64,000 nt of DNA from Novipirellula herctigrandis (lineage in GTDB: Bacteria > Planctomycetota > Planctomycetia > Pirellulales > Pirellulaceae). The position numbers and the translations under genes are program-made. The DNA lies in contig SJPJ01000001.1 in the NCBI GenBank assembly GCA_007859835.1, positions 2,971,922 to 3,035,921 of the forward strand, written 5' to 3'. The notes under the pieces were generated by a model. It saw only the letters and a program-made list of their open reading frames with translations, had not been told where the DNA came from and did no database searches. Positions 18,230 through 27,127 of the stretch are shown here, in pieces. The first letter of the stretch is position 1. Each line of letters starts with the position of its first letter.

Positions 18230-19678
18230 ATGTCAGACGATAAGAACGAAAAGAAAGTCCACGGAATCGTCGCCGAATACACTTCGGTCGATACGCTTTT
18301 GGATGCATGCCGGCGAGTCCGTGATGCGGGCTACACCAAGACCGACGCTTACACGCCATTCGCGGTGCACGGCATCGATAAAGCTCTCGGCATCAAACCG
18401 ACGGTGTTGCCGTGGATCGTACTCGGTGGTGGTCTGGCGGGGCTCGCAACAGCGCTTGCGATGCAAATTTGGATGAACGGGATCAATTACCCCTACATCA
18501 TTTCAGGCAAACCGTACATCTCGCTTCCTGCATTCATGCCGGTTGCATTCGAACTTACGGTTCTGTTTGCCTCGTTTGGCGCGTTCTTTGGAATGTGGGC
18601 ACTGAACGGTTTGCCTCGGTTTAGCAACCCGATCTTTACCGACCCACGATTTGATCGCGTAACCGACGACCGGTTCTTCTTGTACATCGACGCAAAGGAC
18701 AAGAGTTTCAATCAGGCCGGTGCAGAAAAGTTGCTCAGAGACACTGAAACCGAATACATCAACACAGTGGTCGACGACGATACCTCGACGGTGATTCCAA
18801 AATTCTTGATCACGACACTGATTACAGTGATTGCGTTGTCGTTCATCCCACTATTGGTTGTCGCTCGAATGCGAGTGACAACTAGCAGCCAGCCGCGATT
18901 CCATATCTTCCCGGACATGGACTTTTCGCCCGCTCGCGATGCACAACAAACGACATCGTTGTTCGCCGACAACCGGGCGATGCGTCCCGATGTCCCGGGA
19001 ACGGTTGCTCGAGGTGAATTGGAAGAAGATCTCGATTACCTGACCGGCATTGATATGGAATCGCTGACACGGCTCGATGCGGATCGCGCTAAACAATTGG
19101 TGCGAACCTATGCTCAAGCCGAGAACGGCGAACCTGAGAATTCGGACGCCACGCCAAAAACCGATGCACCGGCAGAAGAAAAGAGCGTGATGGATACGAC
19201 TCCTTGGCTGAAAAACAACCCGGTGGAAATTACCAAAGACGTTGTATTAAAGGGCCAGGAACAATTCAACATTTATTGTGCAACCTGTCACGGCCGAGAC
19301 GGTCGTGGTAACGGCTTGGTGAATCAACGTGCTCAACAAATCATGGCATCGTCGTGGATTCCACCGTCATCGATGCACCAAGAAAGCTTGTACGCGGAAC
19401 AATACCCCGACGGCAAATTGTTCAACACCATCAGCAACGGAATCCGCAAAATGCCCGGTTATGCGGGGCAAATCAAGTCAAAAGATCGCTGGTCGATCGT
19501 GGCATATGTGCGAGCCCTTCAGCAAAGTCAAAATGCATCGCTGGACGACGTCCCCAAGGATCAGCAAGCGGAGCTAAAGGCAAAGAAAGCTGATGTGGAA
19601 AAGGCACTTGCCGAGCAAGCCGAAGCAGAACGCAAGAAAGAAGAAGAACGAGCAGCCAAGGCTGCGGAAAAAGAATAG
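18230..19678 (+). CDS. actDE: ActD-ActE fusion: DUF3341 membrane subunit joined to monoheme cytochrome c
   Basis: Residues 1-180 are the DUF3341/ActD domain: HGIVAEYTSVDTLLDACRRVRDAGY, then YTPFAVHGIDKALG and two membrane segments (about 62-85 and 100-125). A third membrane segment (about 188-208) connects to an external linker and a class I cytochrome c domain with CATCH at residues 350-354 and the Met ligand in RKMPGYAGQI (Met408). This second half corresponds to ActE, which is a separate protein in Rhodothermus-type operons. The last 50 residues are a charged Lys/Glu/Ala coiled-coil-like tail. It starts 2 bp after actC. Confidence 0.93.
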   Translation: MSDDKNEKKVHGIVAEYTSVDTLLDACRRVRDAGYTKTDAYTPFAVHGIDKALGIKPTVLPWIVLGGGLAGLATALAMQIWMNGINYPYIISGKPYISLPAFMPVAFELTVLFASFGAFFGMWALNGLPRFSNPIFTDPRFDRVTDDRFFLYIDAKDKSFNQAGAEKLLRDTETEYINTVVDDDTSTVIPKFLITTLITVIALSFIPLLVVARMRVTTSSQPRFHIFPDMDFSPARDAQQTTSLFADNRAMRPDVPGTVARGELEEDLDYLTGIDMESLTRLDADRAKQLVRTYAQAENGEPENSDATPKTDAPAEEKSVMDTTPWLKNNPVEITKDVVLKGQEQFNIYCATCHGRDGRGNGLVNQRAQQIMASSWIPPSSMHQESLYAEQYPDGKLFNTISNGIRKMPGYAGQIKSKDRWSIVAYVRALQQSQNASLDDVPKDQQAELKAKKADVEKALAEQAEAERKKEEERAAKAAEKE

Positions 19679-19818
19679 ATACCTCAGGCTTTCGAGCCTA
19701 ACGTTGTAGTTCGCCCGTGAGGGTGTCACGAAGCAATTAACAAATGTCATGCATTTGAAACAGCCTTCACAGGCTGACATACAAATTATCAACCACTACC
19801 TGAGAACTGTTCACGAAG
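19679..19818. promoter_or_regulatory. intercistronic gap with two small hairpins, inside the act cluster
   Basis: This is the longest gap in the cluster (140 bp). It holds an aggct-ttcg-agcct stem with a stable TTCG loop at 19686-19699, and a cagcct-tcac-aggctg stem at 19761-19776. Neither is followed by a T-run, so they are not typical terminators. They could mark RNA processing, partial attenuation or a worn repeat element. Confidence 0.45.
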
Positions 19819-21087
19819 ATGTCCAATCACGCACCGGCCATCAAACCGGCTGATGACCCAGCCTTCACATTGCCCGCAACGTTGTCGGCACTCAGTATCC
19901 CACTGTGTGCAGGAGGACTTCTCGCACTCGTCGGTGGGTGGGCGTTGGGATCGTTCGGAGTCGATGTCCAATTCGGTATGTCAGCCTACTTAACCGCATT
20001 CATCTACTGCCTGACAATTGCCCTCGGAGCGATGTTTTTCGTTCTGATCCAGCATATTTCGCGGGCGGGATGGAGCATCGTTGTTCGCCGGGTCGCGGAA
20101 TTGATGATGGTGATGGTCGTCCCCATGGCGGTTCTATTTCTTCCTATCGTCGTAACACTTTGGACGGGCGAAGGAACAATCTACAAATGGGATGATCCTG
20201 GCTATGCCGAACATCACCACATCCCAGCGGAAGTCTGGGCGAACAAAACGATCTATCTCGAATCAAAATTCTTTGCCGCTCGCGCGGTGATTTACTTTGC
20301 CATCTGGATCGCGTTAGCGGTTTATTTTTTCCGCGGTAGCGTCACCCAAGACGAAACGGGCGAGAAGAAGATTACCGAGCGAATGCAGAAGTGGAGTGCT
20401 CCCGCGTTGATCATTTTGGCCCTCAGCATGTCGTTTGCGATGTTCGATTGGGTGATGACGCTGGCCCCGATGTGGTTCTCGACGATGTTCGGTGTCTACA
20501 TGTTTTCGGGGGGGATCCTAGCGGCTCATTGTGCTGTCGCTGCCGGAACCTATTTGCTGCAAAAGAACGGTGCGATGCGTGACGAAGTGACGGTTGAGCA
20601 CTATCATGATTTAGGCAAGTACATTTTCGGCTTCGTGTTTTTCTGGATCTACATTGGGTTCAGCCAGTATTTATTGATTTGGTACGGCAACATCCCTGAA
20701 GAAACCATTTGGTATTGGCATCGCCAACTTGGCGTTTGGGGTGCCCTATCGCTGGTGCTTGTTTTTCTACATTGGATTTTGCCGTTCATTGGCACGATGA
20801 GCCGTCATGTGCGCCGACAACCAACGTTGATGTTTGGTTGGAGCGTTTACATCCTGATCTTGCACTTTATCGATGTCTATTGGTGCGTGATGCCAGAAGT
20901 CTATGAGGGCTCGGGAGGGACGCTCGCGGCGGTTGGCGGCGGAATTGGTATCGTCGCCAGTATTTTATGTGCCGTGGGCATGGCAGCACTCATGATCGGA
21001 TTGATTTTGAGGATTGCAGGTCAAACACGAGTGGCCGCTTCGAGAGACCCACGATTTGGCGAGTCGCTCGCCTTCGAGAACATTTAA
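19819..21087 (+). CDS. actF: ActF, second NrfD-like membrane subunit of alternative complex III
   Basis: A 422-aa polytopic protein paralogous to ActC, with about ten hydrophobic segments. Typical stretches are MFFVLIQHISRAGWSIVVRRVAE, ESKFFAARAVIYFAIWIALAVYFF, APALIILALSMSFAMFDWVMTL and FSQYLLIWYGNIPEETIWY. ActC and ActF together form the membrane core of alternative complex III. It is followed by a small membrane protein gene after 12 bp. Confidence 0.93.
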   Translation: MSNHAPAIKPADDPAFTLPATLSALSIPLCAGGLLALVGGWALGSFGVDVQFGMSAYLTAFIYCLTIALGAMFFVLIQHISRAGWSIVVRRVAELMMVMVVPMAVLFLPIVVTLWTGEGTIYKWDDPGYAEHHHIPAEVWANKTIYLESKFFAARAVIYFAIWIALAVYFFRGSVTQDETGEKKITERMQKWSAPALIILALSMSFAMFDWVMTLAPMWFSTMFGVYMFSGGILAAHCAVAAGTYLLQKNGAMRDEVTVEHYHDLGKYIFGFVFFWIYIGFSQYLLIWYGNIPEETIWYWHRQLGVWGALSLVLVFLHWILPFIGTMSRHVRRQPTLMFGWSVYILILHFIDVYWCVMPEVYEGSGGTLAAVGGGIGIVASILCAVGMAALMIGLILRIAGQTRVAASRDPRFGESLAFENI

Positions 21088-21099
21088 GGAATATTCACC

Positions 21100-21432
21100 A
21101 TGGCCCACTACGATGACCTCAATACGAAACGGATCTTCACCGTTGGTGCGATTTCAGTGCTCGTGACGGTAATGACCGCCCTTGCGGTACAGGTCCTGTA
21201 TTTTGCGATGGCCCAATCGCAAGCAGCGACCAGAGCCGAAGGCCACTACAGTCGCCAAAACGAGTTCCTGGAGTCTCAGTCGGCTCAAATTTCGGCTTAT
21301 GGCGTCGATGAAACGACCGGTAACATCACCATTCCAATTGAAAAAGCGATCGAATTGACGGTCGCCGATAAGAGTACACTCAAAGATACTGAAACATCCA
21401 CTTCCGAAGGCGACGAGAATGATGAAGCCTAG
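21100..21432 (+). CDS. small single-span membrane protein of the respiratory cluster
   Basis: A 110-aa protein with one hydrophobic segment (about residues 12-38, TVGAISVLVTVMTALAVQVL) and a polar, probably external, C-terminal half ending in a Thr/Ser/Glu/Asp-rich tail. I do not recognise a domain. By position (12 bp after actF, overlapping the Sco gene) it could be an accessory subunit of alternative complex III, comparable in place to ActG, but sequence alone does not prove this. Confidence 0.75.
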   Translation: MAHYDDLNTKRIFTVGAISVLVTVMTALAVQVLYFAMAQSQAATRAEGHYSRQNEFLESQSAQISAYGVDETTGNITIPIEKAIELTVADKSTLKDTETSTSEGDENDEA

Positions 21433-22399
21433 GTTCTCCATCGGCTTGGATGCCGCAAAGCAAGTTTCGATTTCATGGCTGCTCACGGTGGTTTTGACGA
21501 CAGTGTGCCTCCATGCGTCGACCCGATGCGCAATCGCTCAGGATCAACTGAGAACGGGCGCAGATATTCAACTTAACAATTCTCTGCCTCCCGAAGCGGT
21601 GGGGATCACGGTTGAGCAAAAGCTTGGCGGAATTATCCCGCTCGACTTACCGTTGACGGACGCGTTGGGGCACAAAGTCACCACCGGCGATTTCCTGGAT
21701 GGAAAAAAACCAGTCATCGTGACGCTCAACTACAGCGATTGTCCGATGCTTTGCAATGTCCAACTCAATGCTTTGACCAAATCGTTGAACGAGCTTGAGC
21801 TGCAAATCGGAGAAGACTTTCGTATCTTGACCGTCAGTATCGATCCGACCGAGCCGACTGAAAAAATCCGCAATACGAAGAACAATTATGTCGGGCAACT
21901 GACTGCCCAACCGGGTGCGGAAGACGGGTGGGAATTCTGCACGGCTGACCAAGGGGTGATCACGCGATTGGCTGATATACTCGGTTTCCGCTACCGCTAC
22001 GATGCGGTCAACAAACAATACAACCATCCAGCAATGTTGGCGTTCGTTTCGCCCGAGGGCGTGATTTCACGCTATTCGCTCAGCATTGAGTTCCCGCCTG
22101 AACAATTGAAGTTGGCACTTGTTGAAGCGGGCGAAGGAACGGTCGGTTCGCCTGTCGACCAATTTATTTTGTGGTGCTACAGCTACGATTCCGACAGCAA
22201 TAGCTACACACCGCAGGCATGGAAACTGATGCGTCTCGGCGGTGCGGTAACGATCGGATTGATGTTGGCGTGTTTGGCACCTTATTGGTTCGGGCGAAAG
22301 CGTCAGCCGAAGCAACTGGAACAAATAGATCCGACCGACTCGCCAATCCAAACCGATGCCTCTGACCAGGCTGATCAGTCCAATCCGACTGATCGATGA
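21419..22399 (+). CDS. SCO1/SenC-family copper chaperone with C-terminal membrane anchor
   Basis: Sco proteins deliver copper or reducing power to the CuA site of cytochrome oxidase subunit II. An N-terminal signal segment (about residues 15-41) exports a thioredoxin-fold domain. The copper ligands are CPMLC in NYSDCPMLCNVQL and the distal His in YNHPAMLAF. A membrane segment near residues 272-290 is followed by a polar Asp/Ser/Thr/Gln tail. The gene overlaps the previous stop by 14 bp (ATG 21419; ATG 21422 is also possible) and precedes coxB by 43 bp, as expected for CuA maturation. Confidence 0.92.
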   Translation: MMKPRFSIGLDAAKQVSISWLLTVVLTTVCLHASTRCAIAQDQLRTGADIQLNNSLPPEAVGITVEQKLGGIIPLDLPLTDALGHKVTTGDFLDGKKPVIVTLNYSDCPMLCNVQLNALTKSLNELELQIGEDFRILTVSIDPTEPTEKIRNTKNNYVGQLTAQPGAEDGWEFCTADQGVITRLADILGFRYRYDAVNKQYNHPAMLAFVSPEGVISRYSLSIEFPPEQLKLALVEAGEGTVGSPVDQFILWCYSYDSDSNSYTPQAWKLMRLGGAVTIGLMLACLAPYWFGRKRQPKQLEQIDPTDSPIQTDASDQADQSNPTDR

Positions 22400-22442
22400 A
22401 AAATCAAAACCTTAACCACCACTGACAACTGACTAACTGACT

Positions 22443-23531
22443 ATGTTACCTGCCGCATTTTCGCTGCTAGCCGATTATACCGAAGACTATGCGTGGTTCC
22501 CGGATTCCGCATCGACGTTTTCAGAGGAAGTCGATTCGCTCTATTATTGGATTACAGGAATCGCTGTCTTCTTTTTCGTGATTGTGATCGTTGCGTTGTT
22601 CGGTTTTGCCGTGAAGTACCGGAAAGCAAAGGGCATGAAAGCGGAAAGCCAAGTTTCCCACAACACGAAGCTTGAATTGGCGTGGTCGGTGATTCCGTCG
22701 ATCTTCTTAGTCGGCATGTTTATCTTTGGTGCGAAGGTTTACTTAGACATGCGTTCGGTTCCCGAGGGTTCGTACGAAGTAGGCGTCCAAGCCTTTAAAT
22801 GGGGTTGGACGATGGACTACGGACGCGGCACCTATCACCCTGAACTTCACTTGTTGGTCAATGAACCGACCAAGTTAACGATGCGAAGCAGCGACGTGAT
22901 TCACAGTCTTTACGTTCCTGCGTTTCGTGCAAAAAAAGACGTGGTCCCAGGTCGCTACAACTACATGTGGTTCCAACCTACTCTCGCGACGGAAAAAGTC
23001 AGCGACGAAGAACTCGCCGCAGCGACGAAAGAGACCGAAGAGAACGGTTCCGAATGGGATTTCGACAAGTATCAATTTACGCCCGATGGCTATCGCTTCT
23101 ACGATTTGTACTGTGCCGAATACTGCGGTGAGAACCATTCGCAAATGCAAACCGTGGTGGTCGTTCACAAGACACGCGAAGACCTTGATGCTTGGATCAA
23201 AAAATACAGTAGTCGTAGTGAAACCGAATCGCTCGAATCGTACGGCGAAAAGCTATACGCGCGGCGTGGTTGCTCGGGGTGTCACAGTGCCGATGGGAAA
23301 CAGATGACAGGCCCTACTTACAAAAATTTGTTTGGTGCTCAGCGGGCACTCACCAATGGTGCAAATGTGATCGCGGATGAAAACTACCTTCGTGAATCAA
23401 TTCTATATCCGAAAGAAAAGATTGCGGCGGGATACCAACCGGTGATGCCAAGTTACAAAGGCCAACTGAGCGACGACGATATCGATTCGTTGATTGCATA
23501 CATCAAGTCGCTCTCAGCAAACGCACAATAG
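22443..23531 (+). CDS. coxB: cytochrome c oxidase subunit II with fused cytochrome c (caa3 type)
   Basis: Two N-terminal membrane helices (about residues 36-60 and 80-100) precede the cupredoxin CuA domain. The CuA ligands are visible: His154 in SSDVIHSLYVP and C-AEY-C-GEN-H-SQ-M at Cys224, Cys228, His232 and Met235. A C-terminal class I cytochrome c domain follows, with CSGCH at 277-281 and a Met ligand in QPVMPSYKGQL. The tethered haem makes this a caa3-type oxidase that can take electrons directly from alternative complex III. At 362 aa it has the usual length for this architecture. Confidence 0.95.
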   Translation: MLPAAFSLLADYTEDYAWFPDSASTFSEEVDSLYYWITGIAVFFFVIVIVALFGFAVKYRKAKGMKAESQVSHNTKLELAWSVIPSIFLVGMFIFGAKVYLDMRSVPEGSYEVGVQAFKWGWTMDYGRGTYHPELHLLVNEPTKLTMRSSDVIHSLYVPAFRAKKDVVPGRYNYMWFQPTLATEKVSDEELAAATKETEENGSEWDFDKYQFTPDGYRFYDLYCAEYCGENHSQMQTVVVVHKTREDLDAWIKKYSSRSETESLESYGEKLYARRGCSGCHSADGKQMTGPTYKNLFGAQRALTNGANVIADENYLRESILYPKEKIAAGYQPVMPSYKGQLSDDDIDSLIAYIKSLSANAQ

Positions 23532-23642
23532 AACAACTTAAGCACGGTCCAGTGACCGACGTGACGGCGGTAAGAGATCGCCGTGCTACCTAGAACAATA
23601 AAGCAAGAACGCATCCGTCGCGTTTTAACGAGGAAAAGAGAA

Positions 23643-25379
23643 ATGTCTGCAGGACTTAATATCCCGGGCGGCACCGTCCGGGACCCTGGTTTTCCAACCG
23701 AGCGAGAAAACTATCTAACGAACTCCAAAGGTGTTCTCAGTTGGCTATTTACACTCGATCACAAACGCATCGGCGTGATGTACTTGATCGGTGTAACGAT
23801 GGCGTTCGCACTCGGTGGATTGTTGGCGCTTGCCTTGCGTTGGCACTTGCTTGACCCCGATGGAACTCTTTTCACCAACAACATTTACAACCAAGTCTTC
23901 ACGCTTCACGGCGCGATTATGGTGTTCTTGTTCATCATTCCTAGTATCCCTGCTGCACTTGGCAACTTTCTTGTGCCGATCATGCTCGGGGCGAAGGATG
24001 TCGCGTTCCCGAGACTGAATCTAAGTAGTTTCTACTTGTGGATCTTCGGTGCGATTTTCTTTGTCATGGCATTGTGTGCCAGCGGCCTCGATACCGGATG
24101 GACCTTCTACACGCCCTATAGCACGACCACCGACACGTCGGTGATCATGGCGACGCTAGGTGCGTTTATCCTCGGCTTTAGTTCGATCTTCACCGGTTTG
24201 AACTTCATCGTCACGATCAACACAATGCGTCCACCGGGGATGACATGGTTCCGCATGCCGTTGTTCTTGTGGGCAACCTACGCGACCAGCATCATCCAAG
24301 TCTTGGCAACGCCGGTTCTCGGCATCACCCTGTTGCTTCTTGTCGCCGAACGGACAATGCACATTGGGATTTTTGATCCTGAATACAACGGCGACCCAGT
24401 CACGTACCAGCACTTTTTCTGGTTCTACAGCCATCCTGCGGTTTACATCATGATTCTGCCTGCGTTCGGGATCATCAGCGAAATTATCAGCGTTCATAGC
24501 CACAAACATATCTTCGGCTACCGCTTTATCGCTTACTCGTCAATCGCGATCGCACTGCTCGGCTTTTTGGTTTGGGGACACCACATGTTCACGGCCGGAA
24601 TGAGTGATATGACGACGATCATCTTTAGTGCTCTGACGTTTACGGTTTCCGTTCCGTCGGCGATCAAAGTGTTCAATTGGCTCGCAACCATGTACAAAGG
24701 CTCGATCAGCTTGACGACGCCAATGTGCTATGCGATCTCGTTCATATTCTTGTTCACGATCGGAGGTTTGACAGGCCTTCACCTCGGTACGCTGGCAACC
24801 GACCAACATTTGCACGACACTTACTTTGTCGTTGCCCACTTCCACTACGTGATGGTCGGTGGAACCTTAGTGGCGTTCCTCGGTGGCTTGTTCCACTGGT
24901 GGCCAAAAATGTTTGGCCGAATGTACAACGAAAATGGCGGACGCTTTTCAGCGTTCTTGGTCTTCCTCGGGTTTAATCTGACGTTCTTGCCGCAATTCAT
25001 TCTGGGCAGCCGTGGTATGCCTCGTCGTTATGCGACTTACGACCCAGAATTCGCAACACTGCATACAGCGAGTACTCACGGGGCACTTATCCTTGGCATC
25101 GGTTTGTTGGTTGCGTTGATCGTTTTGCTCATGTCACTCGTTCGAGGCAAGAAAGCGTCGGCAAATCCTTGGGGTGGTGCGACTCTCGAATGGAACTGCA
25201 CGAGTCCACCGCCGTTCTATAACTTTGAACGTGCCCCAGCAGTCGGCGACCCGTACGACTTCCATTCAATCGAGTGGGACGAAGAGAACGAACGGTATGT
25301 TACCGTCGATCCGGAGCGAAAGATCGCGCCGGAAGAGGAACCGACCACAGAGCCTGCACATGCTGATAAGAAGCACTAG
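23643..25379 (+). CDS. coxA: cytochrome c oxidase subunit I (A2-type haem-copper oxidase)
   Basis: Subunit I holds haem a, haem a3 and CuB. Visible ligands are His in TLHGAIMVF (haem a), His264 and Tyr268 in YSHPAVY (CuB and the His-Tyr crosslink), His313-His314 in WGHHMF (CuB), and the two histidines of VVAHFHYVM (haems a3 and a). The D-channel region [11 protein letters not shown] is present, but the usual Glu of the GHPEVY motif is replaced by Ala, and the YS pair precedes His264. This is the mark of A2-type enzymes such as the Rhodothermus caa3 oxidase. I chose ATG 23643 (578 aa) with GAGGA upstream rather than the earlier in-frame start at 23583. Confidence 0.95.
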   Translation: MSAGLNIPGGTVRDPGFPTERENYLTNSKGVLSWLFTLDHKRIGVMYLIGVTMAFALGGLLALALRWHLLDPDGTLFTNNIYNQVFTLHGAIMVFLFIIPSIPAALGNFLVPIMLGAKDVAFPRLNLSSFYLWIFGAIFFVMALCASGLDTGWTFYTPYSTTTDTSVIMATLGAFILGFSSIFTGLNFIVTINTMRPPGMTWFRMPLFLWATYATSIIQVLATPVLGITLLLLVAERTMHIGIFDPEYNGDPVTYQHFFWFYSHPAVYIMILPAFGIISEIISVHSHKHIFGYRFIAYSSIAIALLGFLVWGHHMFTAGMSDMTTIIFSALTFTVSVPSAIKVFNWLATMYKGSISLTTPMCYAISFIFLFTIGGLTGLHLGTLATDQHLHDTYFVVAHFHYVMVGGTLVAFLGGLFHWWPKMFGRMYNENGGRFSAFLVFLGFNLTFLPQFILGSRGMPRRYATYDPEFATLHTASTHGALILGIGLLVALIVLLMSLVRGKKASANPWGGATLEWNCTSPPPFYNFERAPAVGDPYDFHSIEWDEENERYVTVDPERKIAPEEEPTTEPAHADKKH

Positions 25380-25459
25380 CAGCTCATTACGATAATCATC
25401 GCTCTTCGGGAGCGAATCACCGTTGAAATCACTTCTATCTCTATAGCGTTTCCAATTTC

Positions 25460-26638
25460 ATGTCCACTAACGATGCTGATACCGCGACCGATCCCCATGG
25501 AGACCACGGTCACGACCACGAACATCCGGCGTTCTTGGCGCACCATTTCGACACGCCCGAACAGCAGTACGATAGCGGCAAGCTGGGAATGTGGGTGTTC
25601 CTTGTCACCGAAGTACTGTTTTTCAGCGGCATGTTCTGTGCCTATGCAATCTTTCGCATGCTTCGCCCTGAAGTTTTCGAAGGTTGTAGCCAATTCTTGA
25701 ATACGACCCTTGGTGCAATCAATACCGGAGTTTTGCTGTTCAGTTCGCTGACGATGGCTTGGGCCGTTCGTTGTGCCCAAACCGAAGAGTACAAGAAGTT
25801 GACGACATTGATCGCAACCACTCTTTCCTGTGCAATGATCTTCTTAGGCGTCAAAGCGATCGAGTATTCACACAAATGGGAAATGGGACTTTTGCCCGCA
25901 GGGATGTTCTCGTACGACCCCGCTCATCCACATCATGCTGACGCACCGAATTATTTGCTTTGGATTTGCTTGCCGTTTGCGTTGATTTTCCTTGGCACAT
26001 TGATTTGGTTGATATCGTCAATTGTGAAGGGGAACAAATTTCAAACGGCATGCTTGAAACCGCTGACGATAGTCGCGTTCAGTTTCTTTATCGGCATCGG
26101 CTTGGGAACGATACTCGAAAGTGGAAACAAAGGGGAATCACATTCAACAGCGTCAGATTCAACAGAGCATATTGAATCCGCTGATCATTCTTCTGAAATA
26201 GCTTCGGTAGGTCACTCACCGGAGTCGTCGCAGGGGGGACATACCGAGTATGGTGTGATGGAACGATTGGCCGTCGACGCAACCAATAGCGGGCTGAAGA
26301 ATGAATTAAAGGCCCTCGATGCTCAGTCGGAATTGGCAACCGGAACCGTTGTCTTAGATCATTCCACCGATGTCGATGCAACGATCAAACGGGCACCGCG
26401 GGATTTCCTGACACCTAGCCGAGCGGGTGTTTTCTTTAGCATTTACTACTGCATGACGGGGATTCACGCGATCCACATTCTCGCCGGAATTGGCGTTTTG
26501 GTTTGGCTGTTGGTACGGTCGGTTCGACAAGATTTCAACCGACAATACTTTGGCCCCGTCGATTACGTCGGTCTGTATTGGCACTTGGTCGACTTGATTT
26601 GGATTTACCTATTCCCACTACTTTACTTGATTCGCTAG
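25460..26638 (+). CDS. coxC: cytochrome c oxidase subunit III with large polar insertion
   Basis: The start and end of the protein match oxidase subunit III: KLGMWVFLVTEVLFFSGMFCAY, LNTTLGAINTGVLLFSSLTMAWA, FLGVKAIEYSHKW, and at the C-terminus YYCMTGIHAIHILAGIGVLVW and YVGLYWHLVDLIWIYLFPLLYLI. At 392 aa it is much longer than the usual roughly 200-260. Two extra hydrophobic helices (about residues 170-215) and a polar His/Ser/Glu-rich segment (about 218-310) are inserted before the last two helices. The N-terminus is also His/Asp-rich. Its place after coxA is standard. Confidence 0.92.
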   Translation: MSTNDADTATDPHGDHGHDHEHPAFLAHHFDTPEQQYDSGKLGMWVFLVTEVLFFSGMFCAYAIFRMLRPEVFEGCSQFLNTTLGAINTGVLLFSSLTMAWAVRCAQTEEYKKLTTLIATTLSCAMIFLGVKAIEYSHKWEMGLLPAGMFSYDPAHPHHADAPNYLLWICLPFALIFLGTLIWLISSIVKGNKFQTACLKPLTIVAFSFFIGIGLGTILESGNKGESHSTASDSTEHIESADHSSEIASVGHSPESSQGGHTEYGVMERLAVDATNSGLKNELKALDAQSELATGTVVLDHSTDVDATIKRAPRDFLTPSRAGVFFSIYYCMTGIHAIHILAGIGVLVWLLVRSVRQDFNRQYFGPVDYVGLYWHLVDLIWIYLFPLLYLIR

Positions 26639-26697
26639 TGCCGATTTGGCCTACCGTTGCCTGTTAGACCTGAACACCCTTATTTTGATTTTTCGCT

Positions 26698-27093
26698 ATG
26701 TCTGCTCACGATTCTGCTGCAAACGATCATGCTGTGTCCGGCGACCATCACGAAGGCGATGGCTACGACTTCGCTCACCCGATGCCCTTGCCAATGTTGT
26801 TCACGGTATTTGCAATCTTGATTGCCCTGACCATCACCACCGTAATGCAAGCCAGCTTCGATTTTGGCAGCTATGACGTGGCGATTGTGATGGCCATTGC
26901 AACGGTCAAAGCAATCTTGGTGGGCCTGTTTTTCATGCACTTGTTGTACGACAAACCGTTCAACTTAGCGATTTTCTTATCATCGTTCGTGTTTGTTGGT
27001 TTGTTCGTCATCTTAACCGTCAGCGATAGTCGGCTGACATCAAAAGATTTCATTCCAGTCGATGACGCAGTGATCACATCAACTGCCGAATAG
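26698..27093 (+). CDS. coxD: cytochrome c oxidase subunit IV family protein
   Basis: A 131-aa protein with a His/Asp-rich N-terminus and three hydrophobic segments: PLPMLFTVFAILIALTITTVM, VAIVMAIATVKAILVGLFFMHLLYD and FNLAIFLSSFVFVGLFVILTV. The KAILVGLFFMHLLYD stretch is the usual signature of the small bacterial oxidase subunit IV (COX4_pro/CyoD-like). It is the last gene of the cluster and converges with the sulfatase gene 34 bp away. I see no hairpin terminator between them. Confidence 0.9.
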   Translation: MSAHDSAANDHAVSGDHHEGDGYDFAHPMPLPMLFTVFAILIALTITTVMQASFDFGSYDVAIVMAIATVKAILVGLFFMHLLYDKPFNLAIFLSSFVFVGLFVILTVSDSRLTSKDFIPVDDAVITSTAE

Positions 27094-27127
27094 GCCTCGC
27101 TGATCTCCATTTGCCGATCTGCACTGA

